Positions 1 to 11,632 of a stretch of DNA of 64,000 bases are shown here, in pieces. The position numbers and the translations under genes were made by a program. The first letter of the stretch is position 1. Every line of letters starts with the position of its first letter. The notes below the pieces were generated by a model, which saw only the letters and a program-made list of their open reading frames with translations, was not told the DNA's origin and made no database searches. Source of the stretch: Bradyrhizobium sp. CB2312 (GTDB lineage Bacteria; Pseudomonadota; Alphaproteobacteria; Rhizobiales; Xanthobacteraceae); contig NZ_CP121668.1 of the NCBI RefSeq assembly GCF_029714425.1, positions 8,081,501 to 8,145,500 on the forward strand, written 5' to 3'.

Positions 1-26
1 GTGATGGACCTTGTTGACGTGCGTGG

Positions 27-200
27 TCATGCTGCTTGAGCGGAGAGTGTTGATGCCGGTGTCCAATTCCAGGGCAGGAGCTCGTCCAGGCGATGAGCCG
101 GGTGGGTGGCGATGCGAGCAAGGACATCGGCCAGCCACACCTGCGGGTCGATGCCGTTCATTTTTGCCGTGACGATCAGGCTGTACATTGTAGCGCGGCA
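27..200 (-). pseudogene. IS66 transposase TnpC, 3' fragment
   Basis: Read on the minus strand, this stretch encodes the last ~57 residues of an IS66 TnpC: the MYSLIVTAKMNG segment, then WLADVLARIA, then LDELLPWNW, and a stop at 27-29. These are the conserved C-terminal landmarks of IS66 transposases. Nothing upstream of the segment (200-305) continues the protein, so it is a remnant cut off near the left end of the neighbouring IS21 element. It lies opposite to the other IS66 remnants of the window. Confidence 0.8.
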
Positions 201-315
201 ATCTGGGTAGGAAGTGCGCGGCGATCAGGATGGCGAGGCAGTGTCGCGGCCTGATGATGATTGCCGCGATGATTGTCGCGCGCAAGAGTTTTGTTGAACT
301 CTGATTGTCGCAGCG

Positions 316-2765
<2,450 letters not shown>

Positions 2766-2797
2766 CTACGTCACGAGCCCAGCGAAACTCTCTCACC

Positions 2798-3982
2798 TTG
2801 ATTGACGCTGCCTTCCATCCTGATCGCCGCGCGACAGAGCAGTTCGAGTCCGACTTGAAGGGAAATCTCTACAAGATTTTGAATCGAATGAGCTCAGGCG
2901 CTTACTTCCCGCCGCCTGTTCGGGCCGTCTCCATTCCAAAGAAGAGTGGAGGCCAAAGGATCCTCGGGGTGCCTACCGTAGCGGACCGCGTGGCACAGAC
3001 CGTTGTTAAACAACTGATTGAGCCGGCTCTCGATGCAATCTTTCTAGCAGATTCCTATGGCTACAGACCCGGAAAATCGGCTCTCGATGCCGTAGGGGTC
3101 ACGCGACAGCGGTGCTGGAAGTACGATTGGGTTCTAGAGTTCGACATCAAAGGATTGTTTGACAATATCGACCACGGGCTCTTGTTACGGGCCGTCCGGA
3201 GACATGTAACGTGCGCATGGGCGCGGCTCTACATCGAACGATGGCTGACAGCGCCGATGGTGCAAGAGGATGGAACAGCGATCGAGCGAAGCCGCGGCAC
3301 CCCACAAGGGGGCGTGGTGAGCCCGATCCTCGCCAACCTCTTCATGCACTATGCATTTGATCTCTGGATGGCACGGACGTTCCCCGATCTCAGGTGGTGT
3401 CGGTATGCGGATGACGGGTTGGTGCATTGTCGGAATGAGGTGGAGGCGCAAAGCGTTCGCGAAGCTCTCCAGGCTCGGCTGGCGGAGTGCCATCTGGAAT
3501 TGCATCCTACGAAGACGAGGATCGTCTACTGCAAGGACGATCGACGCCGAGGCAAGAGCGAGAGGGTCATGTTCGACTTTCTCGGTTATTGCTTCCGGCC
3601 GCGATCGGTCCTGGGGCGGCATTCGCGGAAGATGTTCTGCGGGTTCACGCCAGCGGTCAGCAAACCAGCGCTGAACGCCATGCGTGCGACGATCCGAGGC
3701 TTGAAACTTCGCAAGCGAACCGAGGTGACGTTGGACGAAATTGCCCGCGAGCTAAACCCTATGGTTAGGGGGTGGATCGCTTACTATGGGCAATACACGC
3801 GCTCAGCGCTTTATCCTTTGGCGCGCTACATCAACCAGACGTTAGCAATCTGGTTGAAGCGAAAGTACAAGCGCTTCCATCACCGTTTGGGACGCGCGCG
3901 TCTCTTTCTGGAGAGGATCGCGCGTGAGAACCGCAGGCTCTTTGTGCATTGGCAACTCGGCGATGGCGGCAAGCTTGCCTGA
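2798..3982 (+). CDS. ltrA: Group II intron reverse transcriptase/maturase, N-terminally truncated
   Basis: Intron-encoded protein that reverse-transcribes the intron and helps it fold. Visible are the RT blocks (PVRAVSIPKKSGG, VADRVAQTVV, SYGYRPGKSALDAV), the GTPQGGVVSPILANLF block and the catalytic YADD at residues ~203-206, followed by the maturase domain X (MVRGWIAYYGQYTRSALY). No HNH endonuclease domain follows; the protein ends after ~394 residues, as in RmInt1-like rhizobial introns. The first ~12 residues come from the IS21 end: family homology begins near EQFESDLKGNLYK, so roughly 30 N-terminal residues of the original are lost. The remaining frame is intact. Function after truncation is doubtful. 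Confidence 0.88.
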   Translation: MIDAAFHPDRRATEQFESDLKGNLYKILNRMSSGAYFPPPVRAVSIPKKSGGQRILGVPTVADRVAQTVVKQLIEPALDAIFLADSYGYRPGKSALDAVGVTRQRCWKYDWVLEFDIKGLFDNIDHGLLLRAVRRHVTCAWARLYIERWLTAPMVQEDGTAIERSRGTPQGGVVSPILANLFMHYAFDLWMARTFPDLRWCRYADDGLVHCRNEVEAQSVREALQARLAECHLELHPTKTRIVYCKDDRRRGKSERVMFDFLGYCFRPRSVLGRHSRKMFCGFTPAVSKPALNAMRATIRGLKLRKRTEVTLDEIARELNPMVRGWIAYYGQYTRSALYPLARYINQTLAIWLKRKYKRFHHRLGRARLFLERIARENRRLFVHWQLGDGGKLA

Positions 3983-4058
3983 TGGGAGCCGGGTGAGGCG
4001 AGAGTCTCACGCCCGGTTCTGCGAGAGGCTGGAGGTGAAATCCCTCCGGCCTACTCAC
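2812..4058 (+). mobile_element. Group II intron, 5'-truncated, inserted in IS66 tnpC
   Basis: Only the 3' part of the intron remains: the reverse transcriptase/maturase reading frame, RNA domains V and VI, and the 3' boundary near 4058. The RNA domains I-IV that normally precede the reading frame are absent because the IS21 element ends at about 2811. Immediately after the intron the sequence resumes as IS66 tnpC (ACGGTGCCGGTCTTGGC = TVPVLA), so the intron had entered an IS66 transposase gene. Without its 5' splice site and domain I it cannot self-splice. Confidence 0.82.
3986..4058 (+). ncRNA. Group II intron domains V and VI
   Basis: GAGCCGGGTGAGGCGAGAGT begins a 35-nt hairpin (3986-4020) ending CGCCCGGTTCT, the classic domain V catalytic helix just after the maturase stop. 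A second hairpin (about 4023-4052, GAGG...GGTGAAATCCCTC) is domain VI with the branch-point region, and CCTACTCAC marks the 3' splice boundary. Confidence 0.85.
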
Positions 4059-4599
4059 CCCACGGTGCCGGTCTTGGCAAAGGGCAAGACCCGGACGGGC
4101 CGGCAGACCGTCCGTTTGCCGGCCCAGATCCGCCGGCGGCGGTTTCTTCTACTCGCCCGATCGTGGCGGTGCGCATCCGGAGCAGCATCTGGCGGGTTAT
4201 GCCGGACTGATGCAGGCCGACGCCTACGCCGGCTTCGGCAGGCTCTACGAGGCCAATCGCAAGGGCGGTCCATCATCGAGGCCGCGTGCTGGGCGCACGG
4301 CAGGCGCAAGTTCTTTGATCTCGCGCGCTCAGCAAGGCGCCGATCGCGGCCGAGGCGGTAAAGCGCATCGATGTTCTGTTCGCTATCGAGCGCGAGATCA
4401 ACGGTTTTACTGCGCAGGAGCCTTTGCGTGTGCGCCAGGAGCGTAGCCGCCCTCTGATCATCGAGCTGGAGGCGTGGTTGCGCGAGCAGCGCGCCAAGCT
4501 CTCCAGGAACAACGACACGAGCAAGGCGATCAATTACCGCCTCAGCCGGTGGGATGCATTTAGCCGCTTCCTCGATGACGGACGGCTTTGCATGACAAC
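4059..4599 (+). pseudogene. IS66 transposase TnpC, middle part (degenerate)
   Basis: Pieces of IS66 TnpC are readable in different frames: TVPVLAKGKTRTGR, then GPDPPAAV, then GYAGLMQADAYAGFGRLYEANRKGG, then IIEAACWAHGRRKFFDLA, then the segment from IDVLFAIEREINGF to FSRFLDDGRLC. At least three frameshifts and a small deletion separate them. The 5' end is defined by the group II intron and the 3' end by the IS110 element. The gene resumes beyond IS110 at 6063. The expected TnpC order is preserved, so this was one gene before the insertions. Confidence 0.85.
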
Positions 4600-5826
4600 G
4601 GATGGTGTTGAGAAGTCCTTACCTTCAGTTCGTGGCAACTTTTTTGGTTTTTCCTTCCAGGCAGCCACCATGCGTTCGTAGGCCTGCTCGACGCGTGCGA
4701 CGTAACCAGCTTCCCGTTCGCGGATTTCCTTGATCCAATAGTCCCGGCCCGGGCCAGCCTTGCCGTAGGCACGGGGAGCCCCAGCCTTCAGAGCCACCTT
4801 CCGGAGTTTCATCGCCGTGAACGCTGGCCGCGCGTAAGCGTAGTCCTTCCCGGTCGTCAGGACGTGCCAGATCATGACTGCGAGCTTGCGCGCCGTCGCG
4901 ACGGCTGCGACCCCGGCCCCGTGCTTTTTCTGCGTTCGGTTGAAGAATGCTCGCAACGGACCCGGCGCCGTCTTGGCTGACCACGCCGCCTCAACCAGCA
5001 TCTTGCGGGCGTCACGGTTGCCCTGCTTCGAGATCCGGCCATGCCGTGCCGGGTGCTCGCCTGACTGCCGAACCCGCGGAGTCAACCCGAAATAGCTGCT
5101 GAGCTTATCCGGCGACGGGAAGCGTGCGATGTCGCCGATGGAGGCCAGTACACTCGATGCGACAACCGAACTCACGCCGGGGATCGTCATCAGCTTGAGA
5201 GCCCGTGGATCGTCCAGAGCCTGCTGGGCCACGACTTTGTCGATCTCCGACAGTTGCTTCGTCACGCGTTCGAGTTCCACGATCAGACGCCAGAGCATTG
5301 CACGCTCCTCCGATGGGAGAGGCAGACTGTCCAGCCAATGCTGTCCGCGCTTGCCGAAGAGATAGCCTTTGTAGGGCGGGATGAGGTTGGCATGCAGGAT
5401 AGCCTTCATGCGTCCTTTAATCCGGATGATCTGCGCCAAGACGCCAGCGCGCTCGGCCATCTGGCGCCGGCGGCTGTAGGTGTCCTCGTCAGCAACCCAG
5501 ACCTCCGGCAAGAAGCCGGCAGCATGCAACCTTGCCAGGGTCCCAGCATCGACCTTGTCCGTTTTGACTCGCGCATAGGCAATCGCCCGAACGAGCCTCG
5601 GATTGGCGACCGCGACGCGCTTAACGTGCGGGCGCAGAATACGTTCGACAGCCGCGCTGTTGCCCGTCACCTCGATGACCACCTCATCTTCGAGGCTGAG
5701 TGTCTTGGCAAAGGCGACAAGCCGATCGTGGACGAGATCTACGCGGAGCTGTCTGATTATTGTTCCGTCCTCCAGGATCGCCACCTGGGCGAACGATCGG
5801 TGGATGTCCATGCCGACGATTTGCAT
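4534..5826 (-). CDS. IS110-family transposase (DEDD recombinase)
   Basis: Bridge-RNA-guided type DEDD/serine recombinase of the IS110 family. The N-terminal domain shows GMDIH (Asp of DEDD), then VVIEVTGN (Glu) and ARVKTDKVDAGTLARL (Asp pair). The C-terminal Transposase_20 domain shows LMTIPGVSSVVASSVLASIGD and YFGLTPRVRQSGEH. The reading frame gives 430 residues, but the last ~20 (from about STPSVVMQ) are translated from IS66 sequence beyond the element's end, so the native C-terminus was replaced by host sequence at insertion. No internal stop or frameshift. The start ATG at 5826 has only a weak ribosome site. Confidence 0.9.
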   Translation of the reverse strand: MQIVGMDIHRSFAQVAILEDGTIIRQLRVDLVHDRLVAFAKTLSLEDEVVIEVTGNSAAVERILRPHVKRVAVANPRLVRAIAYARVKTDKVDAGTLARLHAAGFLPEVWVADEDTYSRRRQMAERAGVLAQIIRIKGRMKAILHANLIPPYKGYLFGKRGQHWLDSLPLPSEERAMLWRLIVELERVTKQLSEIDKVVAQQALDDPRALKLMTIPGVSSVVASSVLASIGDIARFPSPDKLSSYFGLTPRVRQSGEHPARHGRISKQGNRDARKMLVEAAWSAKTAPGPLRAFFNRTQKKHGAGVAAVATARKLAVMIWHVLTTGKDYAYARPAFTAMKLRKVALKAGAPRAYGKAGPGRDYWIKEIREREAGYVARVEQAYERMVAAWKEKPKKLPRTEGKDFSTPSVVMQSRPSSRKRLNASHRLRR

Positions 5827-6064
5827 GCTTGGTTCTCCTTGTCTCAGGAGCCAGTGGCTTGCACGACATCTACGGATCCGCGCTCGCAGCGCAGCCGGGC
5901 AAGTCGTAGGGGGCGGCCAAGTAACAAAGCGAGCTCACAGCTCATGGTCATGGCGGCCTGCCACCGTTTCGTGCTCCAGCGCCCCTATCCCGGCTTCGAC
6001 AGACTAATCCGGACGACCAGTCCTCTCCACCGGGTTTGAGCGCTGAAAACATCATGCCCTTTAA
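4597..6064 (-). mobile_element. IS110-family element inside IS66 tnpC
   Basis: The IS66 coding sequence breaks after ...TTTGCATGACAAC (to 4599) and resumes as AACAATTGCGCTGAG (from 6063), giving ...CATGACAACAATTGCGC when rejoined. The shared AAC at both junctions fits an IS110 core-sequence crossover without target duplication. The element carries one transposase gene on the minus strand and ~235 noncoding bases upstream of it. No long terminal inverted repeats were seen, as expected for the IS110 subgroup. Confidence 0.8.
5827..6062 (-). ncRNA. Candidate IS110 bridge-RNA region
   Basis: In IS110-subgroup elements the noncoding stretch upstream of the transposase gene encodes the bridge RNA. 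This stretch has that position. It contains TTGCACGACATC (5859-5870), which matches the IS66 sequence at the insertion site, TTGCATGACAAC (4588-4599), at 10 of 12 positions. One of the two differences would still pair as G-U in RNA. This is inference from position and one match; no folding was computed. Confidence 0.35.
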
Positions 6065-6332
6065 CAATTGCGCTGAGCGTGCATTGAGAGGCATTGCCTT
6101 GGGAAGGCGCAACTGGACCTTCGCCGGAAGCCAGCGAGGCGCCGACCGCGCCGCCATCATGCTGACGATGATCACGACCTGCCGCCTCAACGACGTCGAT
6201 CCCAAGGCCTGGCTCGCCGACGTCCTCGCCCGGATCGCCGATCTTCCCACGTCGAGGCTCCACGAACTGCTGCCCTGGGAATGGAAGCTCCTGCACCAAG
6301 CCGGCAAGTCCGCCGATCGGCAAGCCGCCTGA
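6063..6332 (+). pseudogene. IS66 transposase TnpC, 3' part
   Basis: Continuation of the TnpC gene interrupted by IS110: NNCAERALRGIALGRRNWTFAGS, then RAAIMLTMITTCRLN and LADVLARIADLP, ending with LLPWEWK and a stop at 6330-6332. These are the conserved IS66 C-terminal blocks, in one open frame. Only the split by IS110 and the upstream frameshifts make it non-functional. Confidence 0.88.
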
Positions 6333-6362
6333 CCTTCACGAAACGCCATCGTAGAACTCGCC

Positions 6363-6695
6363 GTGCTCGCGCGCATGCGTCAATCAGGCGGCCTCCGTCG
6401 TATGCGTACGGAGGGCTTGGCGCTTTTGGCGAAGGAGACGCTGGGCCATGATCCGATGAAGGGCGTGGCGGTGGTGTTCCGTGCGAAGCGCGCTGACCGG
6501 GTGAAGATCGTCGTCTGGGATGGCAGTTGCCTTGTGAGGTATTGGAAGCGGCTCGATGGCGGCGGCTTCAAATGGCCTCCCATCGTGGCCGGCGCGATGC
6601 GAATGAATGCCGCCCAGCTGTCCGCGCTTCTGTCCGGCATGGATTGGACGCGGATGCACGCGCCTCGGATCCCGCAGCCGAAAGCACTTGCGTAA
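6363..6695 (+). pseudogene. tnpB: IS66 accessory protein TnpB (Orf2), N-terminus lost
   Basis: From about residue 14 the product matches IS66 TnpB/Orf2: LALLAKETLGHDP, AVVFRAKRADRVKIVVWDG, LVRYWKRLDGGGFKWPP, LSALLSGMDW. TnpB is required for IS66 transposition, but its biochemical role is unclear. The usual first ~20 residues (ending in a TDMRRG-like segment) are replaced by unrelated codons (6363-6400), so the gene is truncated at the junction with the older IS66 remnant. It precedes tnpC by 35 bases, as normal. Confidence 0.8.
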
Positions 6696-6729
6696 AGATT
6701 CAGATCTTCGCTGCATCGGAGCACAAAGC

Positions 6730-8297
6730 ATGGCAGACTCGGGCCCGCGAGTGATTTGCCTGCGATCCTGCCGAGTTGCGTGCCTTTGCCGCGGCTCTGC
6801 TGGATCGCTGCGCCAGGCTCGAGCGGTTGCTCAAGCTTGCGAAGGATGCGCAGTTCGGTCGGTCCTCGGAAAAGCTGGATGTTGATCAGCTGCAGCTTGT
6901 TCTGGAGGACATCGAAGAGGCCGTCGCGGCCCTCGAAGCAACGGAGGATCGCGCCAATCCCAGAGTTTGCGAGAAGAGAGCTGCCGCGCGCAGGGCCAAC
7001 CGTGGTCAGTTGCCGGAGCATTTGCCGCACATCGTCGAAACCCTGATGCCGGCCGAGACCTGTTGCCCGTGTTGTAAGGGCGACCTCTTCGAGATTGGTC
7101 ACGATGAGAGCCAGAGGCTCGATGTCGTTCCGGCGCAGTATCGCGCTATCGTCACCCGCCGGCCCAAGCTGGCCTGCCGCGCCTGTCACGGCGTCGTCCT
7201 CCAGCACGCTGCTCCCGAGCGTGATCAGGGGAGGATTGCCCACCGAGCGGCTGGTCGCGCATGTGATCGACGCCAAGTATCATTGGCATTTGCCGCTTTA
7301 CCGCCAGGCGCAGATGCTGGCGACGCACGGTATCGCCATGGAGCGTTCCACGCTCGCCTTCTGGGTCGGCTATGCCGCCCAGGAATTGAAGCCCTTGTGG
7401 CATCGTTTGCGCCAGCTTCTGCTCGACTCTTCGAAGCTCTGTGTCGATGAGACCCCGGCACCGGTGTTGGATCCGGGACGCGGCAGGACGAAAACCGGCT
7501 ACTTCTGGGCGTTATCACGCGATGACAGGCCCTGGGCCGGACCTGAACCGCCTGGGGTGGTTTATGCCTATGCACCGGGCCGCGGGGCCGTTCATGGCTT
7601 GCGCTTGCTCGAGGGCTATCGCGGCATCATCCATTGCGACGGCTATCAGGCTTACAAGACCATGACCCAAGAGACGCGTGCGGACGCCCTGTCCGGGACG
7701 CTCACCTTCTGCTGGTCGCATCTGCGGCGCCAGTTTGTGAAGATCGAGCGCGAGGCTGCGCCTGCGCCAGCTCCGGTTGCCCGCGAGGCCCTTGAGCGCA
7801 TCGCCCAGCTTTACGCGATCGAGAAGGCACTCCGCGGCCGATCTGCTGCCGAGCGCCGCGCGGGGCGACAAGTGCATGCCCGACCTCTGGCTGCAGCCTT
7901 GAAGCAGTGGTTTGAGGCCAAGCTTGATCACCTCGCGCAGAAGAGCGACACGGCGAAGGCCTTGCGTTACGCACTGCGTCATTGGGCTGGGCTGACGCTC
8001 TACCTTGATGATGGGCGCATCGAGATGGACACGAATGCTGTCGAGCGTGCGATGCGGCCGATCAAGCTCAATGCGAAGAACTCCCTTTTTGCCGGGTGCG
8101 ACGAGGGTGCCGAGAATTGGGCAGTCCTGGCTTCGTTAATCGAGACCTGTAAGCTCAATGGCGTCAATGCCGAGCGCTGGCTCGCTGACGTTCTTGCGAA
8201 ACTCGTCAATGGCTGGCCTATGGCGCGACTGGACGAACTACTTTCCTGGGCATCGACGTACACGATGCATGCTCACGATCCGAGGCTGGCGGCATGA
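6730..8297 (+). pseudogene. tnpC: IS66 transposase TnpC with two frameshifts
   Basis: Nearly full-length IS66 DDE transposase. The start MADS lies at 6730; a frameshift near 6770 leads into ELRAFAAALLDRCARLERLLKL. The zinc-finger region (CCPCC...CRACHG) and QHAAPE follow, then a second shift near 7215 into IRGGLPTERLVAHVIDAKYHWHLPLYRQ. The catalytic part is intact: CVDETPAPVLDPG, IHCDGYQAYK, FCWSHLRRQFVK, MDTNAVERAMRPIKLNAKNSLFAG, and the end block ERWLADVLAKL. Single-base indels split it into three frames, so no functional transposase is expected. The stop overlaps the next gene (ATGA at 8294-8297). Confidence 0.88.
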
Positions 8298-8896
8298 GCC
8301 TGAACACGACCGCGGTTCGGATCAAGGTGACCCTCAAGGATGTGAAGCCGGAGGTGATGCGTCGCCTTGTCGTACCCGTCACCTTGCGCCTTGATCGGCT
8401 ACATCTGACCCTCCAGGAGGCATTTGGTTGGACGAATAGCCACCTCTTCGAGTTCTTCGCCGGTGAGGTCCGCTGGGGGATTCCTGATCCCCACAACGAT
8501 TACGGCCACCAGCCCATGGATGCCAGCAAAGCGCGGCTTTGCGATGTCGTTCGCGAGACCGGCGCCAAGACGATCCATTATCTCTATGACTTCGGCGACA
8601 GCTGGGACCATGTGATCAAGCTTGAAAAATGGTTCGACAACACCACGACAGAGGGCCTGCCCCTCCTGCTCGAGGCAGCCGGTCGTTGTCCTCCGGAAGA
8701 CGTCGGCGGTGCGCCGGGTTATGCCGAATACCTCGAAGCCATCGGCAACCCCACCCATCCAGAGCACGAACATATGCGCCTCTGGGACCCGGAGCGGTTC
8801 GATCCCAACGTCGTCGACCGGAAGGCGCTCGAAGCCGCGGTCAACGCGTTGTCCGACACATGGAAACCGCGGCGACGCGCCACGCGAACAAAATAG
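8294..8896 (+). CDS. pRiA4b ORF-3-like (IS1096 TnpR-like) passenger protein
   Basis: A 200-residue member of the plasmid pRiA4b ORF-3 family, of unknown molecular function. It is recognisable by TAVRIKVTLKDVKPEVMRRL, LDRLHLTLQEAFGW, LFEFFAGEVRWGIPDP, HYLYDFGDSWDHVIKLE, and PPEDVGGAPGYAEYLEAI. It overlaps the tnpC stop by four bases, so it is translationally coupled and lies inside the IS66 element before its right end; IS66 elements of rhizobia often carry this kind of cargo. Unlike tnpB and tnpC of the same element, this frame is intact. Confidence 0.88.
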   Translation: MSLNTTAVRIKVTLKDVKPEVMRRLVVPVTLRLDRLHLTLQEAFGWTNSHLFEFFAGEVRWGIPDPHNDYGHQPMDASKARLCDVVRETGAKTIHYLYDFGDSWDHVIKLEKWFDNTTTEGLPLLLEAAGRCPPEDVGGAPGYAEYLEAIGNPTHPEHEHMRLWDPERFDPNVVDRKALEAAVNALSDTWKPRRRATRTK

Positions 8897-8937
8897 GCGT
8901 CAAGCGCCATTCAAAAGGGCCGCAGAGCTACGCTTAC

Positions 8938-9928
8938 GCTTGATCTCGCCGTTGAGGCGCTCGATCGGATTGGTCGAATGCAGCTTGGCACGGTGCTGAG
9001 GCGGGAAGCTCATATAGGCGAGCACGTCCGTCTCCGCCTCATCCATGAAGGCGGCGAGCTTTGGCAGTTTGGGACGGAGCTGGTCGGCGACCTTGCGCCA
9101 CTGAGCCCTGGCCGCTTCGGCATCGTCCTGGGCAAAGGCGGTGGCGATGAAGGCGGAGACGACGCGTCTTCCGCTCTTGCCGGGATGGGCCAGGACGTTG
9201 CGCATGAAGTGGACGCGGCAGCGCTGCCAGGCGGTGTTGAGCACCTTGCTGACGGCGGCCTTGATGCCCTCATGCGCATCGGAGATCACGAGCTTGCGCA
9301 AGCACGCGGTCCAGAACGTCTCGGCCTCCGAGGGACCGATGTCCATGCCGAGAACTTCAAGCCGGCCGTCGCTATTGACGCCGACCGCGATGATCACCGC
9401 GACCGAAACGATCCGGCCATTCTGGCGCACCTTCACGTAGGTGGCGTCGATCCACAGATACAGCCAGTCATCCTCGATCGGGCGGGCGAGGAAGGCCTTC
9501 ACCTTGTCGTCGATCTCGGCACACAGTCGGCTCTCCTGGCTCTTGGAGATGCCAGTCATGCCCATGGCCTGGACCAGATCATCGACGGATCGGGTCGAGA
9601 CGCCCTGCACATAGGCTTCCTGCACCACCGCGGTGAGCGCCTTTTCGGCCATCCGACGCGGCTCCAGGAAGCCCGGGAAGTAGCTTCCTTTGCGCAGCTT
9701 GGGAATGCGCAGCTCGACCGCGCCGGCGCGCGTCTCCCAGGTCCGGTCACGGTAGCCGTTACGCTAGGCAAGGCGCTCGGCATTCTTCTCGCCGTAGGCC
9801 GCTCCGGTCAGCCCGGCGACCTCCAGCTCCATCAATCGCTGGGCGGCAAAGCCAATCATCTCGCGAAGCAGATCGGCGTCTGGGGCCTTCTCCACGAGCG
9901 CGCGAAGGTTCATCATCTCGTCGGTCAT
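8938..9928 (-). pseudogene. IS256-family transposase, truncated, with an in-frame stop
   Basis: IS256 mutator-type DDE transposase. The frame starts MTDEMMNLRALVEKAP at 9928 and shows AGLTGAAYGEKNAERLA followed by an in-frame TAG (9764-9766) where the family has Gln before RNGYRDRTW. It then continues [28 protein letters not shown] (Asp), [11 protein letters not shown] (Asp) and [11 protein letters not shown]. The normal C-terminus is cut at 8937 by the IS66 right end, and ten foreign residues follow. The single stop plus truncation make it inactive. The remainder of the gene is not found on the other side of IS66. Confidence 0.9.
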
Positions 9929-10502
9929 CGGTGGTTCCTCGAATCAGGTTGGTGTCAGCAACCCGACCCTACCGGCGAACTGCCGGTGACCACCGCAAAG
10001 CCGTCCGCCCGCTACGGCGCTATCTGAGGGCGCGCGTGCGGACGGCTTCGCTCTACCGAGCTACACCATCGCTGGGGAGTACGTCATGCCAAGCTGATGA
10101 TTGCTTGTGGGTGCAAGTCCCATCCGGCCAAAGCCGTAGCAGGCAAGCCGGGACCGAGTCTTGCGGGCGTCGCGGCAACGCGGGGTCCGAAGTGTAGATA
10201 GGAGCCATGCGGGGTACGGGAATGAGCCTCGAAAGGTGGATGTTCGCGGAGGCCGAGTGTGTTCCCTAGTCACGAAGGCTGCATGAGCATCGTCGATATG
10301 CGAGACGGTGCCATTCCGCCGGGGTCGATGGCCGCATCACGCATGGAAGGCAATCATCGGAACATGAGAGGCCCGACCGGGTCCGCTGGATTGGTCTCCA
10401 GCGGGGGACAGCGGCAAGGCACTGCCAGAGCCGTTGACCGAGCCGAGGTCGGGAGTCGGACTGGTCCATACTACCTGTGAAGTCGTCGAAGGTAACGAGA
10501 CG

Positions 10503-11535
10503 CATGGAGGGAAGGGACCAGCCCGAGGGGAGCCTGCGTGAGAAGGTCAGGGTCCGGACACAGGGCCGGGTTGCCCTGTTACCAAACCTTGAGCGGGTGA
10601 ACGCGGCGGCCAAGCAGGCTGCCCAAACCCGGTTCACGGCCTGCTACACCATGTCGATGAAGCCGCTCTTCTTCGGGCGTTTCGGCGATAGAAGCGGCAG
10701 GCCAGCGCGGGGGTCGATGGGGTGACGGTGGCGACGTACGAAGAGGGGCTGACGGATAACATCCGCGACCTCTGCGCACGGGCCCACACCGGTCGCTACC
10801 GGCCACAGCCGGTGCGGCGCGTCTACATCCCCAAAGCCGATGGCGGTAAGCGGCCTCTCGGTGTGCCGGCGCTTGAGGACAAGATTGTCCAAGGCGCGGT
10901 GGCCGAGATGCTGAGTGCTGTCTACGAGGTCGACTTCGTCGGGTTCTCCTACGGCTTCCGGCCGGGCGGAATCCTCATATGGCGCTTGATGCCCTGCATA
11001 CGGCGATCATGAGCCAGCGTGTGAACTGGGTGCTCGATGCCGACATACGCAGCTTCTTCGACTCGGTCGACCACGAGTGGCTGTTGCGGATGGTGGCGCA
11101 CAGGATCGCCGATCCACGCATCTTGCGGCTCATCGGGCTGTGGTTGCGGGCTGGCGTTCTTGAGAGCGGCGAGAAGCAGGAGACGGACAGGGGTACGCCG
11201 CAAGGGGCGGGCATCAGCCCGCTCCTTGCCAACATCTTCCTGCACTACATCCTCGATCTCTGGGTCCACCAATGGCGTCGTCGCCATGCATGCGGTCGCG
11301 TTGTGACCGTGCGCTATGCGGGCTTCGAGAGCAAGGCAGATGCACTGGCAGGCCGCACAATTATCCAGCGCTCAACGGCTTCTACCGCGAAGTGCGTCGG
11401 ACCTGGCTAGGCTGTCTGAGGCGGCGTAGCCAGAAAAGCCGGCGCATGCGCTGGTCGGAGTTCGAGACCCTGACGGCACGCTTCCGCCTGCCTATTCCAC
11501 GCATCACTCGCACATGGGCGCAGGCGCGGATATGA
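10503..11535 (+). pseudogene. Group II intron reverse transcriptase, inactivated
   Basis: Homology to the intron RT runs through several frames: VNAAAKQAAQTRFT, a shift near 10640 into LLHHVDEAALLRAF with a stop near 10690, then the segment from VATYEEGLTDNIRDL to VRRVYIPKADGGKRPLGVP and SYGFRPG. A shift near 10970 leads to NWVLDADIRSFFDSVDHEWLL and RGTPQGAGISPLLANIFLHY. At the active site the sequence reads VRYA then GFESKADA, so the two catalytic Asp residues of YADD are deleted. The C-terminal block HNYPALNGFYREVRR is in yet another frame. The maturase cannot be functional. Confidence 0.85.
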
Positions 11536-11554
11536 CGCGGGTTACTCTCGGGAA

Positions 11555-11588
11555 GAGCCGGGTGCGGGAAAGCCGCATGCCCGGATCT
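11555..11588 (+). ncRNA. Group II intron domain V
   Basis: The 34-nt hairpin starts GAGCCGGGTGCGGGAAAG and closes with CGCATGCCCGGATCT. It has the conserved GAGCCG...GAAAG...CGG pattern of domain V, and lies downstream of the broken reverse transcriptase, just before the IS3 insertion. Confidence 0.8.
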
Positions 11589-11632
11589 GTGAGGGCAAAG
11601 CCGAATGGCCGAGCTGACCTTGCCCCCAAGTT

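Larger units (their letters stand above)
6390..8937 (+). mobile_element. IS66-family element, left end missing
   Basis: Contains tnpB, tnpC and a passenger gene in the usual order. The right end is recognised as GTAAGCGTAGCTCTGCGGCC read inward from 8937 on the minus strand, a typical IS66 terminus. It joins directly to an IS256 transposase gene that is cut at the same base. tnpA, the tnpB start and the left terminus are missing: the tnpB sequence begins abruptly about 60 bases after the stop of the older IS66 tnpC, so a deletion or recombination between two IS66 copies is likely. Confidence 0.75.

Noticed and set aside
8978..10027. Long plus-strand frame of ~350 codons
   Set aside because: It is the antisense shadow of the IS256 transposase; its translation is low-complexity and matches no family, while the minus strand gives clear IS256 motifs.
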